From Bergeyella_A cardium (GTDB taxonomy: Bacteria > Bacteroidota > Bacteroidia > Flavobacteriales > Weeksellaceae): a stretch of DNA of 64,000 nt. Below are positions 9,116 to 17,623 of the stretch, piece after piece; within the stretch, counting starts at the first letter, position 1; each line of letters begins with the position of its first letter. The stretch lies in assembly GCF_030012605.2 (NCBI RefSeq), contig NZ_CP114055.2; one strand, written 5' to 3'. The translations under genes were made by a program, and so were the position numbers. The notes beneath the pieces were generated by a model. It saw nothing but the letters and a program-made list of their open reading frames with translations, was not told the DNA's origin and did not search any database.

Positions 9116-10261
9116 ATGAATAGAAAAATACATTTAGTTTTTCATATTCGGTCAATGGAAATCGGCGGAATTCAAAAAGTCCTTTTGGAGTATTTAGCCA
9201 ATTTACCGAGAGAGGAGTTTGAAATATCACTTATAACGAGCCTTTATCAAGGGGAATTAATTAATGAAATCCCAAAAGATATCCGCACCTATTTTATAGG
9301 AAATGGAAAAGAATTTCTTTCCAAAAATAAATACATTCAGAAATTACAGCTTGTTATCAGAAGGATTAAATTGGCATTTTATCAAAAGTTTCCTAATCTG
9401 CTTTACAGAAAACTACACAGAAAACCCAATATTGAAATAGCTTTTGATATTCCTACTTTTCAATGGGTTGCAAACAGTCCTGTAAAAGATTCTAAAAAAA
9501 TATCTTGGCTTCATAATGATTTAAAAAACACCCATGCAAATGAAAATATAACTCTACATATCATAGCTCTGATGAAGAAGTTTGATGCTTGTATTATGGT
9601 TTCTGATTTTGCAAAAAACAACATAAAGAAATATTATAATACGGGGTTCAAAAGTAGCTTTGTAGTGAATAATCCTGCTAATACTAAGGACATTCAGAAG
9701 AAATCTAATGAGTTTAATACAGTCCTCCCCCACCCTTGTTTTATCGGAGCAGGACGACTCATAAAAAGCAAGGCTTATGATCTGCTTTTAGCAGCTCATC
9801 ATCGCCTAATACAAGAGGGACACCAGCATTATATCGCTATCTTAGGTGATGGCCCAGAGAGGAATAATCTTTCAGAAGAAATCGGTCGACTTGGTGTAGA
9901 AAAAACATTCTTACTTTTAGGAAACAAGACCAATCCTTATCCTTATTTCAAAGAGGCGGATTTCTTTATACATCCATCGCTTAGAGAGTCTTACCCTATG
10001 GTTATTTTAGAAAATCTACTACTAAACAAACCCATTATTTCTACTAATGTGGGAGGCATCCCAGAGATTATTGATAATGGTATTAATGGAGTTCTTATCA
10101 ATCCTAATGAAGATGAAATTTATAATGCGATGAAAGATTTCCTTACTCAGCCTGAATGGGTGAATAAAATAAAAGAGGGAACAAAAAATTCATCTGAAAG
10201 ATTTAATGAAAACAAAATTTATCAGCAGGTAATTGATATTTTTAAATCTATATTAAAATAA
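9116..10261 (+). CDS. Glycosyltransferase family 4
   Basis: A 381-residue GT-B fold glycosyltransferase. The N-terminal domain begins RSMEIGGIQKVLLEYLANLP, a typical acceptor-side GG.. motif. The C-terminal domain has GAGRLIKSKAYDLLL and the EX7E-type donor motif within SLRESYPMVILENLLLNKP. It resembles the GT4 at 13576-14730 along much of its length, suggesting two related sugar-adding steps. Its TAA overlaps the ATG of the next gene by one base, implying translational coupling. Confidence 0.9.
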   Translation: MNRKIHLVFHIRSMEIGGIQKVLLEYLANLPREEFEISLITSLYQGELINEIPKDIRTYFIGNGKEFLSKNKYIQKLQLVIRRIKLAFYQKFPNLLYRKLHRKPNIEIAFDIPTFQWVANSPVKDSKKISWLHNDLKNTHANENITLHIIALMKKFDACIMVSDFAKNNIKKYYNTGFKSSFVVNNPANTKDIQKKSNEFNTVLPHPCFIGAGRLIKSKAYDLLLAAHHRLIQEGHQHYIAILGDGPERNNLSEEIGRLGVEKTFLLLGNKTNPYPYFKEADFFIHPSLRESYPMVILENLLLNKPIISTNVGGIPEIIDNGINGVLINPNEDEIYNAMKDFLTQPEWVNKIKEGTKNSSERFNENKIYQQVIDIFKSILK

Positions 10262-11178
10262 TGAAACCAGAAATCACCATAATTACCCCAACCTACAATC
10301 GTACTCATACGCTCCACAGAGTATATGAATCCTTAAAAAATCAGACCTTTAAAAACTTTAAATGGTTGATAATGGATGATGGCTCTACGGATAGTACGGA
10401 GGGTTTGGTAAAAAGTTTTCAGGAAGAAAATATTTTTTCCATCGAATATTATAAGCAAAAAAATCAGCATAAATTTTTGACTGTTTTGGATGGAATAAGA
10501 AAAGTAGAATCTAAGTATCATATGGTTGTAGATTCGGATGATTCTTATCCAGAAAATTCACTTGAAATTTTATTTAATGAGGTTGAAAAAATTGAAAATC
10601 AGGATGATTATATAGGCTTGATGGCGCTTTCAGCAGATGAAAAAGGAGATATTGTAGGGGATGCATATCCTAATGATGGTTTTGATGGGAGTATTTTTGA
10701 TATGCGATATAAATATAAAGTAAGAGGGGATAAATTCGGGATTTTTATATCAAAAACTTATAAGAAATGGATTAAAAATAAGGACTATTCTAAATATGAA
10801 GGGAAAGGATATATTCCTCAGTCTGTGATATTTAATGAGTATGATGCAAAAGGTGTAAAAACAAGATTTATCAATAGGGTAGTGAGAATTTATCATAAGG
10901 ATGAAAATGATACGGCATCTGTATCCAATACCCGTTGGACAGGTAAAAATGTTTTTGGACTAAAAGAAGGGCACTTATCTCTTCTTAATTCCTATGGTAC
11001 AAAATTATTCTTCTACCCCAAAACTCTTCTTAGAAATATCATTGGTTATCAATACTATTCCTTTAAAAACAAAAATTCATTGAAAGAAGTTATCTTCTCC
11101 ATTAACAATCTCACTATTAAAACCTTAGGGATATTTTTACTACCATTTAGCTATATTTATCATAAATTGAAAAACTAA
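10261..11178 (+). CDS. Glycosyltransferase family 2
   Basis: A 305-residue GT-A enzyme with the N-terminal ITIITPTYNRTHTL strand, DDGSTD (39-44) and the metal-binding DSDD (91-94). The C-terminal end (about 270-300) is hydrophobic and may associate with the membrane. It overlaps the preceding GT4 stop by one base, and the MBOAT gene begins two bases after its own stop, so it is locked into the operon. This part of the cluster is visibly more AT-rich than the flanking housekeeping genes. Confidence 0.9.
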   Translation: MKPEITIITPTYNRTHTLHRVYESLKNQTFKNFKWLIMDDGSTDSTEGLVKSFQEENIFSIEYYKQKNQHKFLTVLDGIRKVESKYHMVVDSDDSYPENSLEILFNEVEKIENQDDYIGLMALSADEKGDIVGDAYPNDGFDGSIFDMRYKYKVRGDKFGIFISKTYKKWIKNKDYSKYEGKGYIPQSVIFNEYDAKGVKTRFINRVVRIYHKDENDTASVSNTRWTGKNVFGLKEGHLSLLNSYGTKLFFYPKTLLRNIIGYQYYSFKNKNSLKEVIFSINNLTIKTLGIFLLPFSYIYHKLKN

Positions 11179-11180
11179 AT

Positions 11181-12548
11181 ATGCTTTTTAATTCTATAGA
11201 ATTTGCGGTATTTTTACCCATTGTTTTTATACTTTATTGGTTTGTTTTCCAGAAGAGTTTAAAATGGCAAAATCTCTTCATTGTTATTACAAGTTATATT
11301 TTTTATGGCTGGTGGGATTGGAGATTTTTGTTTCTAATACTTTTCAGTACTGTACAAGATTATTGTATCGCTTATTGGATTGAGAAAGAAAATAGCCAGA
11401 AAAAAAGAAAACTATTGCTATCTATAAGTATTGTTACGAATTTAGGATTTCTTGGATTCTTCAAATATTATAATTTCTTCATAGATAACTTTATTACAGC
11501 ATTTAGCTTTTTCGGAACGAAACCCTCTATTCATACACTGAACATTCTTCTTCCCGTTGGCATTAGCTTTTATACATTCCAAACACTAAGTTATACAATA
11601 GATGTATATCGAAGAAATCTTACAGCTACCAAAAATTTTATAGCTTTTTCAGCATTTGTAAGTTTTTTTCCTCAGTTGGTTGCTGGTCCTATCGAGAGGG
11701 CAACTCATCTACTTCCTCAGTTTTATAAGAAACGAAATTTTAATTATAATCTTGCAGTAGATGGTATGCGCCAAATCCTTTGGGGGCTCTTCAAAAAAAT
11801 GGTTATTGCGGATAATTGTGCTATTTATGCTAATCAAATTTTTGCTAACTATGAGACCTCCTCAGGAAGCGAACTTGTCTTAGGAGCAGTATTTTTTGCC
11901 TTTCAGATTTATGGGGATTTTTCAGGATATTCGGATATTGCTATCGGAACCTCTCGTCTTTTTGGTTTTGATTTAATGAAAAACTTTAATTTCCCATACT
12001 TTTCAAGAGATGTTGCTGAGTTTTGGAGAAGGTGGCATATTTCACTCAATACATGGTTTCGAGATTATCTCTATATCCCATTAGGTGGTAGCCGAGGAGG
12101 AAATCTAATGCGCATACGAAATACTTTTATCATCTTTTTAGTAAGTGGTTTCTGGCACGGAGCAAATTGGACTTTCATCATCTGGGGTGCTTTAAACGCT
12201 TTATTTATAATGCCTTCTATTATCTTCAAAACCAACAGAGCAAACTTAGACATCGTTGCAAGTGGAAGGAAACTCCCCTCATTTAAAGATATAATGAATA
12301 TCAGTATTACCTTTGGGCTCATTACTTTTGCTTGGATTTTCTTTAGAGCTGAAAATGTAGAACAAGCATTTTCTTATATTTCAAGGATTTTTAGTCCAAG
12401 TGTTATAAGTATCCCAAGAATTCATAAAGCAGCATTAGCGACTATTATTCTTATTGGCTTTTTACTCATTATAGAATGGATTGGTAGAGAAGATAATTTC
12501 GCTTTAGAAAAGTTATTTGTGAATTCTAATATTGCAGGGGGGGGGTAA
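11181..12548 (+). CDS. MBOAT family O-acyltransferase, reading frame broken at a poly-G tract
   Basis: A multi-pass membrane protein of the MBOAT/AlgI type, which transfers acyl groups (usually acetyl) to extracellular polysaccharide. Conserved parts include QLVAGPIERA, FWRRWHISLNTWFRDYLYIPLGG (His at about 286) and FWHGANW with the catalytic His at about 326. As read it stops at 455 residues, directly after nine G (12537-12545). Dropping one G continues the frame for 33 more codons to TAA at 12646-12648, giving about 488 residues, a normal AlgI length. The as-read protein therefore lacks the last transmembrane helix. It may be phase-variable, a decaying gene or a sequencing slip. The SGNH-like gene follows. 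Confidence 0.85.
   Translation: MLFNSIEFAVFLPIVFILYWFVFQKSLKWQNLFIVITSYIFYGWWDWRFLFLILFSTVQDYCIAYWIEKENSQKKRKLLLSISIVTNLGFLGFFKYYNFFIDNFITAFSFFGTKPSIHTLNILLPVGISFYTFQTLSYTIDVYRRNLTATKNFIAFSAFVSFFPQLVAGPIERATHLLPQFYKKRNFNYNLAVDGMRQILWGLFKKMVIADNCAIYANQIFANYETSSGSELVLGAVFFAFQIYGDFSGYSDIAIGTSRLFGFDLMKNFNFPYFSRDVAEFWRRWHISLNTWFRDYLYIPLGGSRGGNLMRIRNTFIIFLVSGFWHGANWTFIIWGALNALFIMPSIIFKTNRANLDIVASGRKLPSFKDIMNISITFGLITFAWIFFRAENVEQAFSYISRIFSPSVISIPRIHKAALATIILIGFLLIIEWIGREDNFALEKLFVNSNIAGGG
12537..12545 (+). repeat. Run of nine G inside the MBOAT gene (possible phase-variation tract)
   Basis: Nine consecutive G in an otherwise very AT-rich gene, after a GCA codon. Eight (or eleven) G put the downstream 33 codons in frame; nine put TAA immediately after the tract; ten give a stop after four or five more codons. 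Slipped-strand changes in such runs are a known on/off mechanism for surface-structure genes. Confidence 0.7.
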
Positions 12549-12648
12549 TTATCAATTAGTTAGATGGTCTTTTTACGCTTTTATTATTCTACTTATAGGA
12601 CTATTTATGCAAACCAATGAAACTCCATTTATTTATTTTCAATTCTAA
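12547..12648 (+). other. Out-of-frame C-terminal coding segment of the MBOAT gene
   Basis: In the +1 frame this reads 33 residues starting NYQLVRW, then a hydrophobic helix, then a tail ending FIYFQF and TAA. This is what the C-terminal end of an AlgI-type MBOAT should look like. It ends three bases before the ATG of the next gene, so the restored frame would fit the operon spacing. Confidence 0.75.
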
Positions 12649-12651
12649 TCA

Positions 12652-13575
12652 ATGAAAAAATTCTTAACAAAAATAATTCAGTTTTCAGTCTTTGCTTCTG
12701 TTTTTTATATCATTATACTTCCATTATGGAGCTATATTATGCCTCCTTTTATGGCTAAAAATGTGAGAAGCTGTGTGGGTTGCTATGGACATTTATTTTC
12801 CAGAGTAAAAGAAATACCACAAGTTAAGAACCCAGACATACTTTTCATAGGTTCCTCACATGCATACAGAGGTTTCGACCCTCGTGTTTTTTCCAAATAT
12901 GGATTGAATACTTTTAATTTAGGCTCAAGTTCCCAAACACCTATCAATATGCAAGTTCTTCTAAAGCAATATTTGGATGACATTCAGCCTAAAATGGTCA
13001 TTATGGAAACTTATGCTGGTACTTTAGAGACTGATGGTGTGGAATCCTCCTTGGATTTACTTAGTAATAATAAAATTGATAAAAACGCTCTTCAAATGGC
13101 AGTAAAAATCAATCAACTTCCTACTTATAATACACTTTTATATGGATATTTCCGTCAAGTATTTGGGCTTAATAAATCATTTACCGAGCCTGCAATTCAA
13201 GATGGAAACACCTATATAAAAGGAGGCTTTGTAGAGAGTAAATTTTCTAAAAATCAACTAAAAGAAGAGCAAATCAAAGACTGGGATATCAATCCTGAGC
13301 AACTTAATGCCCTAAAAGAAAATATAGCTCTATTAAAACAAAGAAATATTCCATATATATTGGTTCAGGCTCCTATTACTAAAAAACTTTATGATGCACG
13401 TACTAACAACAAGGAAGTAGATAGCTTACTCTCAACTTTAGGAACTTATAAAAATTTTTATGGTACGATTAAGCTAAATGATACTCTTGATTTTTATGAT
13501 AGTAACCATTTAAATCAAAATGCAGTAGTTAAATTCAACGAAAAAGTTATTGAATACCTAAAAACAACAAAATAA
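12652..13575 (+). CDS. SGNH-hydrolase-like membrane-anchored protein, MBOAT partner
   Basis: A 307-residue protein with an N-terminal membrane anchor (about 8-30) and an extracytoplasmic SGNH/GDSL-like domain. The block-I-like Ser is in FIGSSHAYRGFDP (GSSH, 67-70) and the C-terminal Asp/His pair is in DSNHLNQ (D283, H286). Proteins of this shape often sit beside MBOAT acyltransferases and complete acetyl transfer on the outer face, as AlgJ/AlgX do for alginate. Two Cys (41 and 44) lie near the anchor. Its stop abuts the next ATG. Confidence 0.75.
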   Translation: MKKFLTKIIQFSVFASVFYIIILPLWSYIMPPFMAKNVRSCVGCYGHLFSRVKEIPQVKNPDILFIGSSHAYRGFDPRVFSKYGLNTFNLGSSSQTPINMQVLLKQYLDDIQPKMVIMETYAGTLETDGVESSLDLLSNNKIDKNALQMAVKINQLPTYNTLLYGYFRQVFGLNKSFTEPAIQDGNTYIKGGFVESKFSKNQLKEEQIKDWDINPEQLNALKENIALLKQRNIPYILVQAPITKKLYDARTNNKEVDSLLSTLGTYKNFYGTIKLNDTLDFYDSNHLNQNAVVKFNEKVIEYLKTTK

Positions 13576-14730
13576 ATGACTCCCCCAAAAAAAATCCTTA
13601 TAAGAATAGGCTCTTTACGGCACGGAGGTGCAGAGAAAGTACTGGCAACTTTCCTAAAAAACCTCCCCGAAGACAAGTATGATATAGACCTGCTCCTGAA
13701 TCTTTATTCTGGTAAGTACCTGGCAGAAATTCCCTCTTGGGTTAATATTTTATACCTCAACAAAGGGGAAATGATTACTACAAATCGCCTACAAGACCTC
13801 CCATTAAAGGCATTCAGAGTAATGTATCAATGGATATTGAGAAAATTCCCCAAGCTGCTGTATAAGTTTATACTAAAGGACAAGCCGTATGATATAGAAT
13901 TTGCTGCCATACACGGTTTCAGAGATGAAATCCTCAATTCGCCACTAAAATCTTCAAAAAAAATAGTCTGGATTCACAACGATTTAAGAAAAACCGAATT
14001 CCATAATTATACAGATGATGAAATAAGAAAATTCTTTGGCTTTGACAAGATTATGCTAATCTCAGAGCACATACAGCAGGACTTCGAGAGCCTTGCAAAA
14101 ACGCCAAACGAAAGAAACAAAATCGTGAGGATTTATAACCCCCTTGATACTGAAGAAATCATCTCTAAAGCCAGCCTCCCTCCCCACCAAGAGATAGAAA
14201 AGACCGCTCCTCTATTCCTCTCCGTGGGTACAGTTTTCCCTCAAAAAGGGTTCGACAGGCTCCTGCGTGCCCATAAAAAACTCTTAGACGAGGGGCTTAA
14301 ACATCAGATTCTTATCTTGGGAGATGGCTATGACTTCGAGAATATAAAACACCTGAAAAACGAGCTGGGAGTTGCACATTCGGTAACGATGCTGGGCTTT
14401 ACAGACAACCCTTATCCTTACTTTAATATCGCTGACTACTACATTCTAAGCTCCAGATATGAAGGCTATCCTACCGTACTTTTCGAGGCGATTACCTTAA
14501 AGAAAAACATCATTGCAACCGATGTTTCTGGCGTAAGCGAAATGCTCCTCAATGGCAAGCTCGGGCTCATTACAGAAAACTCCGAAGAGGGCATCTATCT
14601 CGGGATGAAAAAAGCCCTTACCGAGTCTCAATCTTTCACTACTTATCAGCAGGAGCTCAAAGCCTACCAGATGCCTTTCAGCCTTAGAAATTCAGTGGAC
14701 AAGATAATGGATATTTTAGACCAACTCTAA
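13576..14730 (+). CDS. Glycosyltransferase family 4
   Basis: A 384-residue GT-B glycosyltransferase with the N-terminal motif IRIGSLRHGGAEKVLATFL. Its C-terminal domain has SVGTVFPQKGFDRLL, ILGDGYDFENI and the donor motif SRYEGYPTVLFEAITLKK. It is a paralogue of the GT4 at 9116-10261. The start codon directly follows the stop of the SGNH gene. Its base composition is less AT-rich than the four genes before it, suggesting the cluster is a mosaic. Confidence 0.9.
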   Translation: MTPPKKILIRIGSLRHGGAEKVLATFLKNLPEDKYDIDLLLNLYSGKYLAEIPSWVNILYLNKGEMITTNRLQDLPLKAFRVMYQWILRKFPKLLYKFILKDKPYDIEFAAIHGFRDEILNSPLKSSKKIVWIHNDLRKTEFHNYTDDEIRKFFGFDKIMLISEHIQQDFESLAKTPNERNKIVRIYNPLDTEEIISKASLPPHQEIEKTAPLFLSVGTVFPQKGFDRLLRAHKKLLDEGLKHQILILGDGYDFENIKHLKNELGVAHSVTMLGFTDNPYPYFNIADYYILSSRYEGYPTVLFEAITLKKNIIATDVSGVSEMLLNGKLGLITENSEEGIYLGMKKALTESQSFTTYQQELKAYQMPFSLRNSVDKIMDILDQL

Positions 14731-14757
14731 CCTAAAACAAATAGATTTCAACCCTTT

Positions 14758-16065
14758 ATGAACTTTAAATCTCTCCTCCCGCTCATCGTTTTTATTGCCG
14801 TATTTCTCGGCAGTGGTATTATCTCTGGCGATTTCTATGCTCTCCCTGCCCCTATTGCAGTTTTTGCAGGGATTATCACCGCTTTTATCCTCTTTTTCAG
14901 GAATGGAATCCATCAGAATATAGAAAATTTCATCCGCGGTTGTGGCAATGAGAATATTGTGATGATGTGCCTCATCGTGCTTCTCTGCGGAGCCTTTTCC
15001 AAGGTTACAACTGCCATCGGAGCTACAGAAACGGTGGTTCATCTCGCACAATCTTACCTCTCACCGAGATTCCTATACGCAGGGGTTTTCATCCTCGCCT
15101 CTTTCCTTTCATTCTCGTCGGGCACCTCAGTTGGAGCCATCTCCACCCTCACTCCTATCGTTGCAGGTTTTGTACAATTAGAGGGTATAGACACTGCGCT
15201 CATCGCTGCCTCACTGCTTTCTGGGGCTATGTTTGGCGACAATCTCTCGATTATTTCAGATACCACCATCGTGGCTACTCAATCTCAGGGCTGCAGTATG
15301 AAAGATAAGTTTAGAACCAACTCCCGAATGGCATTCCCAGCCTCCATCCTTACCGTGATTATCCTAATGTTACTCGGTTTCTACCTTCATCCGAACCAAA
15401 GCGGCGTTTTGGTGGATAATATCACGATCCAATGGCTCAAAATCCTGCCTTATCTCTTCGTTATCACAATGGCTTTGGCGGGTGTTAATGTCTTTATCAC
15501 CCTCTTCCTTGGGGTTGTCTTTGCTGGGGCTATCGGAGGGTACGAAGGGCTTACGCTGATGGAATTTCTCAATATTTCCTACAATGGTTTCAGTGCTATG
15601 ACGGATGTATTCCTCGTCTTTTTCCTCACGGGTGGGCTCGCCTATATGGTTGAGAAGCAAGGGGGCATAGAGTTTATCATACAGAAAATGTCTCGCTTTA
15701 TGACGAGCAAGCTGAGGGCTAAAATCGGCATTGCAAGCCTTGTAGCGCTGGTTGATGCCGCCGTTGCCAACAATACGGTTGCCATTATGGTCTCAGGGTC
15801 TGTTGCGAAGCGCATCAGCGAGCGGTTTAAAATCCCTGCTCCTCACACAGCATCCATCTTAGATATTATTTCCTGCATCGTTCAGGGGCTTATCCCCTAC
15901 GGGGCGCAAGTTCTCATCCTCTTTAAGCTAATGCAAACCGATATCAACTACTCTGAAATGGTTTCAAAAGCCTATTACCTCTGGCTGCTGCTCCTCATTT
16001 CTATCATTTATTTTATAAAACAGGGTCAGAGAGGGGTCAGAGAGGGTCAGAGACCCATTCTTTAG
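14758..16065 (+). CDS. NhaC-type Na+/H+ antiporter with repeat-encoded C-terminal tail
   Basis: A 435-residue inner-membrane transporter with about ten or more hydrophobic helices. The segment GAMFGDNLSIISDTT is the signature of the NhaC antiporter family, and VDAAVANNTVAIMVSG near residue 330 is another conserved stretch. It exchanges Na+ (or a related solute) for protons. The last 13 or so residues, GQRGVREGQRPIL, are encoded by tandem GGGTCAGAGA-type repeats and are unlikely to be native. It starts 27 bases after the GT4 stop, so it may be read through from the polysaccharide cluster. Confidence 0.87.
   Translation: MNFKSLLPLIVFIAVFLGSGIISGDFYALPAPIAVFAGIITAFILFFRNGIHQNIENFIRGCGNENIVMMCLIVLLCGAFSKVTTAIGATETVVHLAQSYLSPRFLYAGVFILASFLSFSSGTSVGAISTLTPIVAGFVQLEGIDTALIAASLLSGAMFGDNLSIISDTTIVATQSQGCSMKDKFRTNSRMAFPASILTVIILMLLGFYLHPNQSGVLVDNITIQWLKILPYLFVITMALAGVNVFITLFLGVVFAGAIGGYEGLTLMEFLNISYNGFSAMTDVFLVFFLTGGLAYMVEKQGGIEFIIQKMSRFMTSKLRAKIGIASLVALVDAAVANNTVAIMVSGSVAKRISERFKIPAPHTASILDIISCIVQGLIPYGAQVLILFKLMQTDINYSEMVSKAYYLWLLLLISIIYFIKQGQRGVREGQRPIL
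16022..16056. repeat. Tandem GGGTCAGAGA repeats at the 3' end of the antiporter gene
   Basis: Three copies of a roughly 10-base unit GGGTCAGAGA overlap the antiporter's last codons and end in the 13-mer GGGTCAGAGACCC (16044-16056). The exact reverse complement of this 13-mer occurs at 36654-36666. Confidence 0.65.
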
Positions 16066-16094
16066 GTTAAAGACCGGAACAATTAGGTTAAAAA

Positions 16095-16136
16095 GCCCGT
16101 CGACCCGGTTAAAAACCCCGCCGACCCGGTCAAAAA
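16095..16136. repeat. Two tandem 21-base GC-rich repeats
   Basis: Units 16095-16115 and 16116-16136 match at 18 of 21 positions; the core is CGACCCGGT followed by AAAAA. They contrast sharply with the AT-rich surroundings and, with the preceding repeats, fill most of the gap between the antiporter and the cytochrome. Confidence 0.65.
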
Positions 16137-16226
16137 GTTGACAAAAAATAGCGAGATTTTTTATTAAAATGACAATTGGCGGTTAGCAGTTAGCTAATTA
16201 ACCAGAAGCCAAAAGCTAATTGCCTT

Positions 16227-16700
16227 TTATTTAGCTGGAGCTACGTCTATTTTGTAGGTTGCGTGGCAGGCTACGCAGTTATTGAGGAGCTTATCGAGCT
16301 GCTGTTGGGTAGTTTTAGGGTTGAAATCGGTTTTTGCCGCCTCAGAAATCTCTTCAAAAAGCCCGTGGGTACCAAAGCCCAACTTCTTGAAACCTACGGG
16401 AAGGGATTTTATCAGTCCATCAGGAGCGTGCTCTCCTACCCCTCTTCCCGAGCGCTTCCCAGCTTCTATCACGGGTTTAGGGTCATTGGTCATTATCCCT
16501 TTATTGATTTGCTGCACGCTTTCTACAAACTGCCTCATCTCCGCCATTACAAACTCGCGGTGGTCTTTACTCATTCGGATGCTCTGCCGGCTGTCTCCTT
16601 CGTACCTGTAAGTATCCCCTTTTATAAGAAATTTGTAGATGAGAACTAGATTGACGATGAACGAGATAAGGAGAAGAATGTATACGATTTTCTTTTTCAT
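16227..16700 (-). CDS. Membrane-anchored monohaem cytochrome c
   Basis: A 157-residue protein with an N-terminal signal-anchor helix (about 4-26) and one haem-binding CxxCH, CVACH (142-146), near the C-terminus. A helical domain with the haem motif at the C-terminal end is the cytochrome c' arrangement, so it may be a c'-like protein on the periplasmic side of the inner membrane. Partner and role are not evident. The neighbouring envelope genes at 16722-17938 lie upstream on the same strand. Confidence 0.75.
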   Translation of the reverse strand: MKKKIVYILLLISFIVNLVLIYKFLIKGDTYRYEGDSRQSIRMSKDHREFVMAEMRQFVESVQQINKGIMTNDPKPVIEAGKRSGRGVGEHAPDGLIKSLPVGFKKLGFGTHGLFEEISEAAKTDFNPKTTQQQLDKLLNNCVACHATYKIDVAPAK

Positions 16701-16721
16701 AATGGGTCGTATTTTGGTGGC

Positions 16722-17216
16722 TTAAATGAGTTTTTCTAAACTCTTAGTAGTCTTGTGGCGCTGGTATTCATCGAGCTTCTGACCGATGTATTTTATAGCC
16801 AAAGGAGCTACATAGATTAATGCAAAACCGACTGCCTTCTTCTTCCAGCCATCGGATTTCATTTTCTTTTGCACATAGTCTGTTACAAGATTTACCGCTC
16901 CTAATTTCATTGTATCCTGAATAATCTCAGTACTTGTTTCACTGTTTAGGACCTGCATCATCGTATTTCTATTCAATACCGATTTTATCTTATGAGAAAT
17001 CATTTTCAAAACAGAAGAGGAATCAAAAGTGGTCTTAATATTCCCTTCATCGTCTGTAGTTTCCTTTAAAAACGCATCTGTATAGCCTTGGGTAATAACA
17101 CTTAGCGACTCTTTTGGGCGAGTAAAAGCCATTAAATCTTCCAGTTTTTTTATTTCGGATTTAAGGTTTTCCTTCTTGGCTCTTAATTCATTAAGAGCAT
17201 TGTATTCCTTTGCCAT
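16722..17216 (-). CDS. Conserved hypothetical protein, envelope-stress neighbour
   Basis: A 164-residue protein that I do not recognise. It starts with a coiled-coil-like charged helix (about 5-28), has a basic middle, and near residues 130-150 has a moderately hydrophobic stretch (AVGFALIYVAPLAIKYIGQ). Its ATG lies two bases past the stop of the holin-like gene at 17219-17527, so the two are co-transcribed and the products may act together in the membrane. Confidence 0.6.
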   Translation of the reverse strand: MAKEYNALNELRAKKENLKSEIKKLEDLMAFTRPKESLSVITQGYTDAFLKETTDDEGNIKTTFDSSSVLKMISHKIKSVLNRNTMMQVLNSETSTEIIQDTMKLGAVNLVTDYVQKKMKSDGWKKKAVGFALIYVAPLAIKYIGQKLDEYQRHKTTKSLEKLI

Positions 17217-17218
17217 AA

Positions 17219-17527
17219 TTAACGATTTAAAAGTTTAATGAGCGTATTTGCCGCATACCTCTGGATACCTTTTCTCATCAGAACAACGATGATAAATATC
17301 AGTAGACAAACGGCTGACATCAGCAAGAGGCCGTAGGCATAATTTCCCAATAAATACCCAAGCCAAAGCCCTACACCTAAGATTAAAAAGACAATGAAAA
17401 AGGTGAGAAACACAAGCGCAATCACCAAAAAATAAACAAGCCCCGAGATAAAAGCTGCCTTTTCGGTAACTTCTAATTTCACGAGATTTATTCTCTTTTC
17501 TATATATTCTTTCAGTAGGTTTATCAT
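17219..17527 (-). CDS. Holin-like (PF07332-type) membrane protein
   Basis: A 102-residue protein with two strong hydrophobic helices (about 26-55 and 62-88) after an amphipathic N-terminus, YIEKRINLVKLEVTEKAA. This matches the 'phage holin family' superfamily PF07332, which in Bacteroidota is chromosomal and usually sits beside YtxH-type genes. Nothing else here is phage-derived, so the label does not mean lysis. It probably belongs to an envelope or stress-response trio. Confidence 0.75.
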   Translation of the reverse strand: MINLLKEYIEKRINLVKLEVTEKAAFISGLVYFLVIALVFLTFFIVFLILGVGLWLGYLLGNYAYGLLLMSAVCLLIFIIVVLMRKGIQRYAANTLIKLLNR

Positions 17528-17550
17528 AATTCTAATGCTATGCTATCAGT

Positions 17551-17581
17551 TAAAAAAAGGAAACTTAGAAAGTTCCCTTTT
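17551..17581 (-). terminator. Terminator between the YtxH and holin-like genes
   Basis: Arms AAAAGGAAACTT (17555-17566) and AAGTTCCCTTTT (17570-17581), one mismatch, 3-base loop. On the minus strand it is followed by a run of T. It lies 43 bases past the YtxH stop. Confidence 0.6.
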
Positions 17582-17623
17582 ATTGTTCCTAATTTTAAAA
17601 TCTGGGAAAATGATTGAAATGGA

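Noticed and set aside
11181..12548. Calling the MBOAT gene a plain pseudogene
   Set aside because: Only one defect is seen, located exactly at a homopolymer run, and both frames are otherwise clean, which fits switching or a read error better than decay.
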